Positions 1 to 10,889 are shown, counted from the first letter of the stretch. The stretch is 64,000 nt of DNA from RAM1 sp050247515 (GCA_050247515.1 JBFWUB010000003.1:186001-250000), one strand, 5' to 3'. The notes: a model not told the origin generated them from the letters alone. Numbers and translations are program-made.

Positions 1-206
1 GCCAGGGTGGCCAGCTGGGTGCGCCGCGCCGCCGAGGGCAGCTCGGTGGTGTCTGCCAGCGTGTCCGTGGCCCGGGCCAGCAGGTAGGCCGCGGCCACGG
101 GCTCGCGCAACGGCGCCGGCAGCAGACGGATCGACAGGTAAAACGAGCGCGAAACGCCACGCAGCAGCGCCAGTTTGTCGGTGGGGATGGTGGGGGTGGT
201 GGGCAT
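1..206 (-). CDS. Squalene/phytoene synthase family protein (5' end only)
   Basis: Only the first 68 or so codons are in the window; the gene runs off the left edge. The start is the ATG complementary to 204-206. The N-terminus contains SRSFYLSIRLLP followed by an aspartate-containing stretch RATDTLADT, which matches the start of trans-isoprenyl diphosphate synthases of the squalene/phytoene synthase family (first Asp-rich substrate-binding motif). Such enzymes join two farnesyl or geranylgeranyl diphosphates head to head in hopanoid or carotenoid synthesis. The missing C-terminus prevents a choice between HpnC, HpnD and CrtB types. It is divergent from the efflux genes that follow. Confidence 0.75.
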   Translation of the reverse strand, partial: MPTTPTIPTDKLALLRGVSRSFYLSIRLLPAPLREPVAAAYLLARATDTLADTTELPSAARRTQLATL

Positions 207-260
207 GGCGGTTGGGCTCCAGATTGTCGCTTGACATGCATCAAGGTTTTCCCGTAGATT

Positions 261-284
261 ACTAACCAGTCAGTCATTAATGAC
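261..284. promoter_or_regulatory. Candidate regulator operator upstream of the RND efflux operon
   Basis: Two dyads lie side by side in the divergent intergenic region: ACTAACCAGTCAGT (261-274, arms ACTAAC/GTCAGT with one mismatch) and the perfect palindrome GTCATTAATGAC (273-284). Pumps of this kind are often controlled by TetR-type repressors binding such sites, but no regulator gene is visible here, so the assignment is inference. Confidence 0.3.
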
Positions 285-314
285 GTTTCTGCATACTTTT
301 CCCTCAGGTCTGCC

Positions 315-1418
315 ATGCCTACATTGCTGTTCCAGCCGTCGTCCAGGACGGTACTTCTGACGCTGGGGGCCGCGCTGGTGCTGGCCGCCTGCTCCAAGCC
401 CGCGCCACCTGCCGAACCGGTTCGATCGGTCAAGCTGCTGACCGTGGGCGCCAGCGGGTTTGAGTCGGGCTCCGAATTTGCCGGCGAGGTGCGCGCGCGC
501 GTCGAGTCGCGCCTGGGGTTCAGGGTGGCGGGCAAGATCGTGCGGCGTCAGGCCGAGCTGGGCCAGCGTGTGAAAGCCGGCCAGGTGCTGGCCCAGCTGG
601 ACGCGCAGGACTACAAGCTGGCGGCCGACGCGGCGCGCGCCCAGGTGGCCGCCGCCCAGACCAACCGGGACCTGGCCGCGGCCGACTACAGGCGCTTTGC
701 GGCGCTCAAAGACCAGAACTTCATCAGCGGCGCCGAACTCGAGCGCCGCGACACCGCGCTCAAGGCCGCGCAGGCCCAGCTGGAGCAGGCCCAGGCACAA
801 CTGGCGGCCCAGGGTAATCAGGCGGGCTATGCAACGCTGGTGGCCGATGTGTCGGGCGTCATCACGGCGGTTGAGGCCGAGCCGGGCCAGGTGGTCAGCG
901 CCGGCACGCCGGTGGTGCGTATCGCCCAGGACGGGCCGCGCGACGTGGTGTTCTCCGTGCCGGAAGACAAGGTCGCGGCCATCAAGCCGGGCTCCGATGT
1001 GACGGTGCGCCTGTGGGCTGCCAACGCAAGCGTGACCGGCAAGGTGCGCGAAGTGGCCGCCAGTGCCGACCCGGTCACGCGCACTTATCCGGTCAAGGTC
1101 GCCCTGCCCGCGGGTGACGCCGCGGCGCTGGGCGCCACGGCCTATGTGTCGCCCGCGGCGCTGGGCCATGCCGGTGTGCAGGTCATCAAGCTGCCCACCA
1201 GCGCGCTGCGCCAGGACGGCAAGGCGACGGCCGTGTGGGTGCTGGACAAGGCCACCATGACGGTGAAGTCGCAGCCCGTGCAGATCGCGACGGCCGACGG
1301 CAACGAGGCCGTGATTGCCGCGGGGCTCACGCCTGGCATGCAGGTGGTGGCGGCTGGCGTGCATGTGCTGCAGCCGGGGCAGAAGGTCAGCATCTACGCC
1401 GCGCCGGCAGCGAAGTGA
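315..1418 (+). CDS. RND efflux periplasmic adaptor (membrane fusion) lipoprotein
   Basis: 367 aa. It bridges an inner-membrane RND pump and an outer-membrane channel. The N-terminus is a lipoprotein signal with lipobox LAAC (acylated Cys at residue 26). The sequence then has the usual adaptor layout: a first biotinyl-lipoyl half (GFRVAGKIVRRQAELGQRVK), an alpha-helical hairpin rich in Ala and Gln (about residues 95-160), the second lipoyl half (VSGVITAVEAEPGQVV) and beta-barrel/membrane-proximal domains. The stop is 7 bp before the pump gene, so the two are almost certainly co-transcribed. No TolC-type channel gene follows, so the channel must be encoded elsewhere. The substrate cannot be told from sequence. 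Confidence 0.9.
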   Translation: MPTLLFQPSSRTVLLTLGAALVLAACSKPAPPAEPVRSVKLLTVGASGFESGSEFAGEVRARVESRLGFRVAGKIVRRQAELGQRVKAGQVLAQLDAQDYKLAADAARAQVAAAQTNRDLAAADYRRFAALKDQNFISGAELERRDTALKAAQAQLEQAQAQLAAQGNQAGYATLVADVSGVITAVEAEPGQVVSAGTPVVRIAQDGPRDVVFSVPEDKVAAIKPGSDVTVRLWAANASVTGKVREVAASADPVTRTYPVKVALPAGDAAALGATAYVSPAALGHAGVQVIKLPTSALRQDGKATAVWVLDKATMTVKSQPVQIATADGNEAVIAAGLTPGMQVVAAGVHVLQPGQKVSIYAAPAAK

Positions 1419-1425
1419 GCCGCCC

Positions 1426-4400
1426 ATGACGCAGACCGAACCGAAAGAGGGGTTCAACCTCTCCAAGTGGGCGCTGGACCATCCGGCGCTTACGCGCTAC
1501 CTGATGGTGGTGCTGATGCTGCTGGGCTTTGCGGCCTATTTCCAGCTGGGGCAGGACGAAGACCCGCCGTTCACCTTCCGCGCGATGGTGGTGCGCACCT
1601 ACTGGCCGGGTGCGACGGCACAGCAGGTGGCCGAGCAGGTCACCGACAAGATCGAGCGCACGCTGCAGGAGGTGCCCTACGCCGACATCATCCGCAGCTA
1701 TTCCAAGCCCGGCGAGTCGCAGATCATCTTCCAGATCAAGGACTCGTCCAAACCGGGCGAGGTGCCCAACGTCTGGTACCAGGTGCGCAAGAAGGTGGGC
1801 GACATGCGCTTTACCTTGCCGTCGGGCATCCAGGGGCCGTTTTTCAACGACGAGTTCGGCGATGTGTACGGCGTGATCTACGCGCTGGAGTCCGACGGCG
1901 GCTTCAGCTACGCCGAGCTCAAGACCTTTGCCGACGATGTGCGCCAGCGGTTGCTGCGCGTGACCGACGTGGCCAAGGTGGAGCTGTTTGGCGCGCAGGA
2001 CGAAAAGCTGTTCATCGAGATCTCGCAAAAGCGCCTGGCCCAGCTGGGCCTGGACCTGAACCAGGTGCTGGCGCAGCTGGGCCAGCAAAATGCTGTCGAA
2101 AGCGCCGGCGCGGTGCAGACGCCGCTGGACGTGGTGCAGGTGCGCGTGGGCGGACAGTTCAACGCGATTGAAGACCTGCGCAACATGCCGGTGCGCGGCA
2201 GCTCCGGCAACCAGCTGCGCCTGGGCGATTTCGCCGACATCAAGCGCGGCTATGTGGACCCGCCTTCCATCAAGGTTCGCCACCAGGGCAAGGAGGTTAT
2301 TGCACTGGGCGTGTCCATGGCCAAGGGGGGTGACATCATTGCCCTGGGCCGGTCGCTGGCCGAGGGCGTGGCGCGCATTGAAAAGGACCTGCCCGCCGGC
2401 ATCCGGCTGGTACAGGTGCAGGACCAGCCGCGCAACGTGGCCACATCGGTCAATGAATTTGTGCGCGTGCTGGTTGAGGCCGTGGTGATCGTGCTGGCGG
2501 TGAGCTTTATCGCCTTGGGCTTTCACAAGCGGCATGAGCCGGGCTTGCCCCTGTGGAGGCGCTACTACATCGACATCCGCCCTGGTCTGGTGGTCGGAAT
2601 CACGATCCCGCTGGTGCTGGCGGTGACCTTCCTGGCCATGAACTACTGGGGTATCGGCCTGCACAAGATATCGCTGGGCTCGCTGATCATCGCGCTGGGC
2701 CTGCTGGTGGACGACGCCATCATTGCCGTGGAGATGATGGTGCGCAAGATGGAAGAGGGTTACGACAAGGTGCGCGCCGCCACCTTTGCCTATGAAGTGA
2801 CGGCCATGCCCATGCTCACGGGCACGCTGATCACGGCGGTGGGCTTCCTGCCGATCGGCCTGGCGCGCTCCACCGTGGGTGAATACACCTTCGCGATTTT
2901 TGCGGTGACGGTGATCGCGCTGGTGCTGAGCTGGCTGGTGTCGGTGTATTTCGTGCCTTACCTGGGAACCCTGATCCTCAAGGCCAAGCCGGTGTCGCCC
3001 GAGCACGAGGAGCATTTCGACACGCCGTTCTACCGCAACTTCCGCCGCGCGGTGGACTGGTGCGTGCAGCACCGCTGGATCACCATCGGCGCGACGCTGC
3101 TGACCTTTGCGCTGGGCATTGTGGGCATGGGGCGCGTGCAGCAGCAGTTCTTTCCTGATTCCAGCCGTCCTGAAATTCTGGTCGCGCTGTGGTCGCCCGA
3201 GGGCACGAGCTTTGCTGCTTCGGAGGAAGTCGCGCGCCGGGTGGAGCAGCGGTTGATGGCCGAGCCGGGCGTCAGCACCGTCAGCACCTGGGTGGGCTCG
3301 GGCGTGCCGCGTTTTTACCTGCCGCTGGACCAGGTGTTCCCGCAGACCAACGTGTCGCAGATGATCGTGTTGCCCAAGGACCTGCGCACGCGCGAAACCC
3401 TGCGCGTGAAGCTGCCCGCCTTGCTGGCCCAGGAATTCCCCGAGGTGCGTGGCCGGGTGACGCTGCTGCCCAATGGACCGCCGGTGCCCTACCCGGTGAT
3501 GTTCCGCGTGGTGGGGCCCGACCCGGCGGTGCTGCGCGAGCAGGCCGACCAGGTCAAGGCGGTGATGCGCCAAAGCCCGAACACCCGCGGCGTCAATGAC
3601 AACTGGAATGAATCGGTCAAGGTGCTGCGCCTGGAGGTGGACCAGGCCAAGGCCCGCGCCCTGGGCGTGACCAGCCAGTCCATTGCGCAGGCGTCGCGCA
3701 CCATCCTGGCCGGCACCAGCGTGGGCCAGTATCGCGAGGGCGACAAGCTCATCGACATCGTGCTGCGCCAGCCGCTGGACGAGCGCAACGCCATCACCGA
3801 CGTGGCCAATGCCTACCTGCCCACGGCGTCGGGCCGGTCCATCCCGCTCACGCAGATCGCCAAGCCGGTATTCCACTGGGAGCCGGGCGTGATGTGGCGC
3901 GAGGGCCGCAGTTACGCGATCACCGTGCAGTCGGACATCGTGGAAGGCTTGCAGGGCGCGACGGTGACCAACGAGCTGCTGCCGCAACTGCGCGCGCTGG
4001 AGGCCAAATGGCCGCCCGGCTACCAGATCCAGGTGGCCGGCGCGGTGGAGGAAAGCTCCAAGGGCTCGTCGTCCATCGTGGTGGGCGTGCCCATCATGCT
4101 GTTCCTCACCTTCACGCTGCTGATGCTGCAACTGCACAGCTTCAGCCGCGCGATGCTGGTGTTCCTGACCGGGCCGCTGGGCATTGCGGGCGTGGCCGGT
4201 GCCTTGCTGGTGCTGAACCGGCCCTTCGGCTTTGTGGCGCTGCTGGGCGTGATCGCCCTGATGGGCATGATCCAGCGCAACTCCGTGATCCTGATCGACC
4301 AGATCGAGCAGGACCGCGCGCGCGGCGTGCCGGCCTGGGACGCGATTGTGGAGTCCGCCGTGCGCCGCCTGCGCCCCATCGTGCTGACCGCCGCCGCCGC

Positions 4401-4560
4401 CGTGCTGGCCATGATTCCGCTGTCGCGCAGCGTGTTCTGGGGCCCGATGGCCGTGGCCATCATGGGCGGCCTGATCGTGGCGACGGTGCTGACCCTGCTG
4501 GCGCTGCCCGCCATGTACGCAGCGTGGTTCCGTATCAGGCGTGAACCCGTTCACGGCTAA
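1426..4560 (+). CDS. RND efflux pump permease (AcrB/HAE-1-like)
   Basis: 1044 aa from the ATG at 1426. A longer reading frame starts upstream but runs inside the adaptor gene, and the chosen start sits just after the adaptor stop. It is a proton-driven inner-membrane pump with the duplicated RND architecture: TM1 (YLMVVLMLLGFAAYF), a large periplasmic loop, TM2-6 near residues 345-510, a second loop, and TM8-12 near the C-terminus. TM4 carries the proton-relay acidic pair in GLLVDDAIIAVEMM. The second half has the matching VALLGVIALMGMIQRNSVILID stretch near TM10. Full length for the family; the substrate is unknown. Confidence 0.93.
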   Translation: MTQTEPKEGFNLSKWALDHPALTRYLMVVLMLLGFAAYFQLGQDEDPPFTFRAMVVRTYWPGATAQQVAEQVTDKIERTLQEVPYADIIRSYSKPGESQIIFQIKDSSKPGEVPNVWYQVRKKVGDMRFTLPSGIQGPFFNDEFGDVYGVIYALESDGGFSYAELKTFADDVRQRLLRVTDVAKVELFGAQDEKLFIEISQKRLAQLGLDLNQVLAQLGQQNAVESAGAVQTPLDVVQVRVGGQFNAIEDLRNMPVRGSSGNQLRLGDFADIKRGYVDPPSIKVRHQGKEVIALGVSMAKGGDIIALGRSLAEGVARIEKDLPAGIRLVQVQDQPRNVATSVNEFVRVLVEAVVIVLAVSFIALGFHKRHEPGLPLWRRYYIDIRPGLVVGITIPLVLAVTFLAMNYWGIGLHKISLGSLIIALGLLVDDAIIAVEMMVRKMEEGYDKVRAATFAYEVTAMPMLTGTLITAVGFLPIGLARSTVGEYTFAIFAVTVIALVLSWLVSVYFVPYLGTLILKAKPVSPEHEEHFDTPFYRNFRRAVDWCVQHRWITIGATLLTFALGIVGMGRVQQQFFPDSSRPEILVALWSPEGTSFAASEEVARRVEQRLMAEPGVSTVSTWVGSGVPRFYLPLDQVFPQTNVSQMIVLPKDLRTRETLRVKLPALLAQEFPEVRGRVTLLPNGPPVPYPVMFRVVGPDPAVLREQADQVKAVMRQSPNTRGVNDNWNESVKVLRLEVDQAKARALGVTSQSIAQASRTILAGTSVGQYREGDKLIDIVLRQPLDERNAITDVANAYLPTASGRSIPLTQIAKPVFHWEPGVMWREGRSYAITVQSDIVEGLQGATVTNELLPQLRALEAKWPPGYQIQVAGAVEESSKGSSSIVVGVPIMLFLTFTLLMLQLHSFSRAMLVFLTGPLGIAGVAGALLVLNRPFGFVALLGVIALMGMIQRNSVILIDQIEQDRARGVPAWDAIVESAVRRLRPIVLTAAAAVLAMIPLSRSVFWGPMAVAIMGGLIVATVLTLLALPAMYAAWFRIRREPVHG

Positions 4561-4639
4561 AATACCGGGTTGACCGAATTCCAGGCGGGCGCATTGGGGT
4601 TCCTTTGTGGAGCCTGATCGCCCGCTGCGTTTTCATTCT

Positions 4640-4726
4640 GCGCGGGTGGCGAAATTGGTAGACGCACCAGGTTTAGGTCCTGACGCCAGCAATGGTGTGG
4701 GGGTTCGAGTCCCCCCCCGCGCACCA
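4640..4726 (+). tRNA. tRNA-Leu (anticodon TAG)
   Basis: The 87-nt cloverleaf has acceptor arms GCGCGGG/CCCGCGC, a D-loop with AAATTGGTAGA, anticodon loop TTTAGGT (TAG), the long variable arm of a class II tRNA, the T-loop GTTCGAGTC and an encoded CCA. It lies 33 bp upstream of tig. Confidence 0.97.
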
Positions 4727-4759
4727 GAAGACACCGATTTACCTCAAGAGAGAACCATC

Positions 4760-6073
4760 ATGGCCGTGAACGTAGAAACCCTCGAGAAGCTTGAACGCAA
4801 GATCACCCTCACGCTGCCCGTCAACGTGATCCAGTCGGAAGTCGACACGCGCCTCAAGCGACTGGCGCGCACCGTCAAGATGGATGGCTTTCGTCCCGGC
4901 AAGGTGCCCATGAACGTGGTCACCCAGCGTTATGGCTATTCGGTGCATTACGAAGTCATGAACGACAAGGTGGGCGAGGCCTTTGCCACCGCCGCCAACG
5001 AGGCCAAGCTGCGTGTCGCCGGCCAGCCCCGTATTACCGAAAAGGAAGAAGCCCCCGAAGGCGAGCTGGCTTTTGACGCCGTGTTCGAGGTTTACCCGGA
5101 CGTCAAGATCGGTGACCTGGCAACGGCCGAGGTGGAAAAGATTACCGCCGAGGTGAGCGACGCCGCCATCGACAAGACGCTGGAGATTCTGCGCAAGCAG
5201 CGCCGCACCTTTGCCCAGCGCGCGCAGGACGCAGCAGCCCAGGACGGCGACCGTGTGACGGTGGACTTTGAAGGCAAGATCGACGGCGAACCTTTCCAGG
5301 GTGGCAAGGCCGAAGCCTTCCAGTTCCTGGTGGGCGAAGGCCAGATGCTCAAGGAATTTGAAGACGCCGTGCGCGGCATGAAGTCGGGCGAAAGCAAGAC
5401 CTTCCCGCTGGCTTTCCCCGCTGATTACCACGGCAAGGACGTGGCCGGCAAAACGGCTGACTTCCTGGTCACCGTGACCAGGATCGAAGCAGCCCACCTT
5501 CCCGAAGTGAACGAAGCCCTGGCCAAGTCGCTGGGCATTGCGGATGAAACCGTCGAAGGCCTGCGCGCCGACATCAAGAAAAACCTGGAGCGTGAAGTCA
5601 AGTTCCGCCTGCTGGCGCGCAACAAGAACGCCGTGATGGACGCCCTGGTGGCCAAGGCTGAACTGGACCTGCCCAATGCCGCTGTTCAGGCCGAGATCGA
5701 CCGCATGATTGAAGGCGCCCGCGCCGACCTCAAGCAACGCGGCATCAAGGACGCCGACAAGGCACCGATCCCGGCCGACGTATTCCGCCCGCAGGCGGAG
5801 CGCCGCGTGCGTCTGGGCCTGGTGGTAGCCGAGCTGGTGCGTACGAACGAACTGCATGCCAGGCCCGAGCAGGTCAAGGCCCATGTCGAGGAACTGTCCG
5901 CAAGCTATGAGAAGCCGGCAGACGTGGTCCGCTGGTACTACAGCGATACGCGCCGCCTGGCCGAGGTGGAGGCCATCGTCATCGAAAACAACGTGACCGA
6001 GTTCGTGCTGTCCAAGGCCAAAACCGTGGACAAGACGATTTCGTTTGACGAACTGATGGGCCAGCAGGGCTGA
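4760..6073 (+). CDS. tig: Trigger factor, ribosome-associated chaperone/prolyl isomerase
   Basis: 437 aa, normal length. The start at 4760 is preceded by AAGAGAGAACC and skips an in-frame extension that would read through the tRNA. Trigger factor docks at the ribosomal exit tunnel and shields nascent chains. The ribosome-binding signature GFRPGKVP is near residue 42. The PPIase domain (about residues 150-240) includes DGDRVTVDFEGKIDGEPFQGG and FPLAFPADYHGKDVAGK. A long helical C-terminal arm domain follows. It leads the tig-clpP-clpX-lon cluster, the standard proteobacterial order linking folding and proteolysis. Confidence 0.97.
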   Translation: MAVNVETLEKLERKITLTLPVNVIQSEVDTRLKRLARTVKMDGFRPGKVPMNVVTQRYGYSVHYEVMNDKVGEAFATAANEAKLRVAGQPRITEKEEAPEGELAFDAVFEVYPDVKIGDLATAEVEKITAEVSDAAIDKTLEILRKQRRTFAQRAQDAAAQDGDRVTVDFEGKIDGEPFQGGKAEAFQFLVGEGQMLKEFEDAVRGMKSGESKTFPLAFPADYHGKDVAGKTADFLVTVTRIEAAHLPEVNEALAKSLGIADETVEGLRADIKKNLEREVKFRLLARNKNAVMDALVAKAELDLPNAAVQAEIDRMIEGARADLKQRGIKDADKAPIPADVFRPQAERRVRLGLVVAELVRTNELHARPEQVKAHVEELSASYEKPADVVRWYYSDTRRLAEVEAIVIENNVTEFVLSKAKTVDKTISFDELMGQQG

Positions 6074-6176
6074 CCTGCGCTGAACCCGTGACCGGTGGGG
6101 CTTGTGCGGGCTTGCAGTCCGTTGCACAGGCCCCATCTGTTTTTCTGGTTACAGTAAAGGCACAACGGAGCAAACA

Positions 6177-6785
6177 ATGAGCGCACTTGAAACCCAGGCC
6201 CTCGGCATGATCCCGATGGTCATCGAACAGTCCGGTCGCGGCGAGCGGTCCTATGACATCTATTCGCGGCTGCTCAAGGAGCGCGTGATTTTCCTGGTGG
6301 GCGAGGTCAACGACCAGACCGCCAACCTGGTGGTGGCCCAGCTGCTGTTCCTGGAAAGTGAAAACCCCGACAAGGACATCTCGTTCTACATCAACTCCCC
6401 GGGCGGCAGCGTCACGGCTGGCATGGCGATTTACGACACCATGAACTTCATCAAGCCGGATGTGTCCACGCTGTGCTGCGGCTTTGCGGCCAGCATGGGG
6501 GCCTTCCTGCTGGCGGCGGGGGCCAAGGGCAAGCGTTTTTCGCTGCCCAACTCCAAGATCATGATCCACCAGGTGCTCGGTGGCGCCCGTGGTCAGGCCA
6601 CGGACATCGAGATCCATGCCCGCGACATCCTGCGCACCAAGGACCAGATGAACCGCATCCTGGCCGAGCGCACGGGCCAGCCGCTGGAGAAAATCAAGGC
6701 CGACACCGAGCGCGACTACTTCCTGACAGCCGAGGAGTCCCGCGACTACGGCCTCATTGACCAGGTGATCGCCAAACGACCCTGA
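6177..6785 (+). CDS. clpP: ATP-dependent Clp protease proteolytic subunit
   Basis: 202 aa. Serine protease that forms a double heptameric chamber and degrades substrates fed by ClpX or ClpA. The catalytic triad is visible: Ser106 in GFAASMGAF, His131 in IMIHQ and Asp180 in TERDYF. The oxyanion/handle region SPGGSVTAGMAIYDTM is intact. The start at 6177 follows CAACGGAGCAAACA (GGAG Shine-Dalgarno). A processed N-terminal propeptide is usual for the family. A strong terminator-like hairpin separates it from clpX. Confidence 0.98.
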   Translation: MSALETQALGMIPMVIEQSGRGERSYDIYSRLLKERVIFLVGEVNDQTANLVVAQLLFLESENPDKDISFYINSPGGSVTAGMAIYDTMNFIKPDVSTLCCGFAASMGAFLLAAGAKGKRFSLPNSKIMIHQVLGGARGQATDIEIHARDILRTKDQMNRILAERTGQPLEKIKADTERDYFLTAEESRDYGLIDQVIAKRP

Positions 6786-6813
6786 CCGGCAACCGCCCCG
6801 GTTGCACCGCAGC

Positions 6814-6850
6814 AACGGCGTTTTCTGTAACAGAAAGCGCCGTTTTTTAT
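6814..6850 (+). terminator. Rho-independent terminator between clpP and clpX
   Basis: A 14-bp stem (AACGGCGTTTTCTG with CAGAAAGCGCCGTT, one G-T pair) closed by loop TAA is followed by a T-run. It implies that clpX has its own promoter or is reached by partial read-through. Confidence 0.8.
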
Positions 6851-6893
6851 TTGGTTATCATCCAGAAACTCCCCGTAACAAGGCACCGCACAC

Positions 6894-8159
<1,266 letters not shown>

Positions 8160-8236
8160 CGGTCATCCCAGGCCACCGCCGCCAGTGACTTTTTGCACGG
8201 CAACAACCCTGAAAGCCGCGTTGCGATGCGGACGGG

Positions 8237-8264
8237 TTGAAAATCCCCATTTGCCGCCGATATT
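8237..8264 (+). promoter_or_regulatory. Possible heat-shock (sigma-32-like) promoter of lon
   Basis: TTGAAA at 8237-8242 is followed after 14 bp by CCGATATT at 8257-8264, 25 bp before the lon start. This loosely fits the sigma-32 pattern (TTGAAA, then CCCCATnT). The -10 match is partial. Heat-shock control of lon is established in other proteobacteria; its use here is inference. Confidence 0.3.
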
Positions 8265-8288
8265 GAACAGGTAACAAAAAGGATATTC

Positions 8289-10703
8289 ATGTCCGGACAT
8301 ACTCCCCTGCCTGCCGACCCCCTTGACCTGCCGTTGTTGCCCTTGCGCGACGTGGTGGTATTCCCCCACATGGTCATCCCGCTGTTCGTCGGCCGGCCCA
8401 AGAGCATCAAGGCCCTGGAAGCCGCGATGGAGTCTGAGCGCCGCATCATGCTGGTGGCCCAGAAGGCCGCTGCCAAGGACGAGCCTTCGGTGGCCGACAT
8501 GTTCGATGTGGGCTGCGTGTCCACCATCCTGCAGATGCTCAAGCTGCCGGATGGCACGGTCAAGGTGCTGGTCGAAGGGCAGCAGCGCGCCCGGGTGAAC
8601 CGCATCGATGAAGGTGAAGCCCACTTCAGCGCCAATGTCACCCCGGTGGTTCCCGCGGCCGATCAGAAGACCAGCGAAGTGGAGGCCCTGCGCCGCGCCG
8701 TGATGCAGCAGTTTGACCAGTACGTCAAGCTCAACAAGAAGATTCCCCCCGAGATCCTCACGTCGATTTCCAGCATCGACGATCCAGGCCGCCTGGCCGA
8801 CACCATCGCCGCGCACCTGCCGCTCAAGCTGGACAACAAGCAGATCGTGCTGGACCTGGCCGACGTGAAGCTGCGCCTGGAAAACCTGTTCGAGCAGATT
8901 GAGCGCGAAGTCGACATCCTGAACGTTGACAAGAAGATCCGCGGCCGCGTCAAGCGCCAGATGGAAAAGAACCAGCGCGACTTCTACCTGAACGAGCAGG
9001 TCAAGGCTATCCAGAAAGAGCTGGGTGAGGGTGAAGAGGGCGCGGATATCGAAGAGATCGAAAAGAAGATCAAGGCCGCAAAGATGCCCAAGGACGCCCG
9101 CAAGAAGGCGGACGCGGAACTCAAGAAGCTCAAGCTGATGTCGCCCATGTCAGCCGAAGCCACCGTGGTGCGCAACTACATTGATGTGCTCACCAACCTG
9201 CCGTGGTCCAAAAAAACCAAGATCAAGCACGACCTGGCCAATGCCGAGGGCGTGCTCAACGAAGATCACTATGGCCTGGACAAGGTCAAGGACCGCATCC
9301 TTGAGTACCTCGCGGTGCAGCAGCGGGTGGACAAGGTCAAGGCGCCCATCCTGTGCCTGGTGGGGCCGCCCGGCGTGGGCAAGACCTCGCTGGGCCAGTC
9401 AATTGCCAAGGCCACCGGGCGCAAGTACGTGCGCATGGCGCTGGGCGGCATGCGTGACGAGGCCGAGATCCGCGGCCACCGCCGTACCTACATCGGCGCG
9501 CTGCCGGGCAAGGTGCTGCAAAGCCTGAGCAAGGTCGGCACGCGCAACCCGCTGTTCCTGCTGGACGAAATCGACAAACTGGGCACGGACTTCCGCGGCG
9601 ACCCGTCCAGCGCGTTGCTGGAGGTGCTCGATCCCGAGCAGAACCACACCTTTGGCGACCACTACGTCGAGGTCGATTTCGACCTGAGCGACGTGATGTT
9701 CGTGGCGACGTCCAATTCCATGAACATTCCGCCGGCGTTGCTGGACCGCATGGAAGTCATCCGCCTGTCGGGCTACACCGAGGACGAGAAGACCAACATC
9801 GCGATGAAGTACCTCGCGCCCAAGCAGATGACGAACAACGGCGTGAAAGAGGACGAACTCCTCATCACCGAGGAAGCCATACGCGACATCGTGCGCTATT
9901 ACACGCGCGAAGCCGGCGTGCGGTCGCTGGAGCGCGAGCTGTCCAAGATCTGCCGCAAGGTGGTCAAGGGTCTGCAGCTCAAGAAGATGACGCCGCAGGT
10001 GAAGGTGACGGGCGACAACCTCAACGACTTTCTGGGCGTGCGCAAGTACACCTATGGTCGCGCCGAGCAGCAGAACCAGGTGGGCCAGGTCGTGGGTCTG
10101 GCCTGGACGGAAGTGGGCGGCGACCTGCTGACGATCGAGGCCGCGCTGATGCCGGGCAAAGGCGTGATCACGACCACGGGTTCGCTTGGCGACGTGATGA
10201 AGGAATCCGTGGCGGCGGCCCGTACCGTGGTGCGCAGCCGCGCCCGGGGCCTGGGCATCAAGGACGACGTGTTCGAAAAGAACGACATGCACATCCACGT
10301 GCCTGACGGCGCCACGCCCAAGGATGGCCCGAGCGCCGGTGCCGCCATGACGACGGCGATCGTGTCGGCGCTCACCGGCATTCCGGTGCGCGGTGATGTG
10401 GCCATGACGGGTGAGATCACCTTGCGCGGAGAGGTCACTGCCATTGGCGGCCTGAAGGAAAAGCTGCTTGCCGCGCTGCGTGGCGGCATCAAGACGGTGT
10501 TGATCCCGCAAGAGAATGCCAAGGACCTGCAGGAGATCCCTGACAACGTGAAGCAGGGCCTGGAGATCGTGCCGGTCAAGTGGATCGACAAGGTGCTCGA
10601 GGTTGCGCTGGAGCGCCTGCCCACCCCCCTGCCGGACGAAGAGCCTGTGGCTGCTGCGCCGCTGGCCAAAGCCCCCGAAGCGCCGGCATCGATAAAACAT
10701 TGA
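8289..10703 (+). CDS. lon: ATP-dependent Lon protease
   Basis: 804 aa, typical for LonA. It degrades misfolded and short-lived regulatory proteins. The N-terminal substrate-recognition domain starts with LPLLPLRDVVVFPHMVIPL. The AAA+ module has Walker A GPPGVGKT (359-366). The protease domain carries the Ser-Lys dyad: Ser682 in DGPSAGAAM and Lys725 in GGLKEKLLAA. The long coiled region around residues 200-290 is intact. It is the last gene of the quality-control cluster before the tRNA genes. Confidence 0.98.
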   Translation: MSGHTPLPADPLDLPLLPLRDVVVFPHMVIPLFVGRPKSIKALEAAMESERRIMLVAQKAAAKDEPSVADMFDVGCVSTILQMLKLPDGTVKVLVEGQQRARVNRIDEGEAHFSANVTPVVPAADQKTSEVEALRRAVMQQFDQYVKLNKKIPPEILTSISSIDDPGRLADTIAAHLPLKLDNKQIVLDLADVKLRLENLFEQIEREVDILNVDKKIRGRVKRQMEKNQRDFYLNEQVKAIQKELGEGEEGADIEEIEKKIKAAKMPKDARKKADAELKKLKLMSPMSAEATVVRNYIDVLTNLPWSKKTKIKHDLANAEGVLNEDHYGLDKVKDRILEYLAVQQRVDKVKAPILCLVGPPGVGKTSLGQSIAKATGRKYVRMALGGMRDEAEIRGHRRTYIGALPGKVLQSLSKVGTRNPLFLLDEIDKLGTDFRGDPSSALLEVLDPEQNHTFGDHYVEVDFDLSDVMFVATSNSMNIPPALLDRMEVIRLSGYTEDEKTNIAMKYLAPKQMTNNGVKEDELLITEEAIRDIVRYYTREAGVRSLERELSKICRKVVKGLQLKKMTPQVKVTGDNLNDFLGVRKYTYGRAEQQNQVGQVVGLAWTEVGGDLLTIEAALMPGKGVITTTGSLGDVMKESVAAARTVVRSRARGLGIKDDVFEKNDMHIHVPDGATPKDGPSAGAAMTTAIVSALTGIPVRGDVAMTGEITLRGEVTAIGGLKEKLLAALRGGIKTVLIPQENAKDLQEIPDNVKQGLEIVPVKWIDKVLEVALERLPTPLPDEEPVAAAPLAKAPEAPASIKH

Positions 10704-10753
10704 GAGGGCTTGCGACAGCCCGGAAAATTACGCTATAATTTGAGGCTTGAAAC

Positions 10754-10829
10754 GCGGGAATAGCTCAGTTGGTAGAGCGCAACCTTGCCAAGGTTGAGGT
10801 CGAGAGTTCGAGACTCTTTTCCCGCTCCA
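10754..10829 (+). tRNA. tRNA-Gly (anticodon GCC)
   Basis: 76 nt with acceptor GCGGGAA, anticodon loop CTTGCCAAG reading GCC, T-loop GTTCGAGAC, and an encoded CCA. It lies 50 bp after lon. Confidence 0.97.
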
Positions 10830-10839
10830 GATTTCCAAA

Positions 10840-10866
10840 AAGGGAAGCCCAGGCTTCCCTTTTTTG
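10840..10866 (+). terminator. Rho-independent terminator-like hairpin after tRNA-Gly
   Basis: A ten-base-pair stem AAGGGAAGCC / GGCTTCCCTT with a 2-nt loop is followed by a T-run, 11 bp after the tRNA. It could end or attenuate the transcript before tRNA-Cys. Confidence 0.7.
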
Positions 10867-10889
10867 TCAGTGAAAATCCGAAACCACCC

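Noticed and set aside
1387..4554. Very long open frame antisense to the RND pump
   Set aside because: High-GC shadow frame with His/Gln/Arg-rich nonsense composition; the sense strand encodes a clear RND permease.
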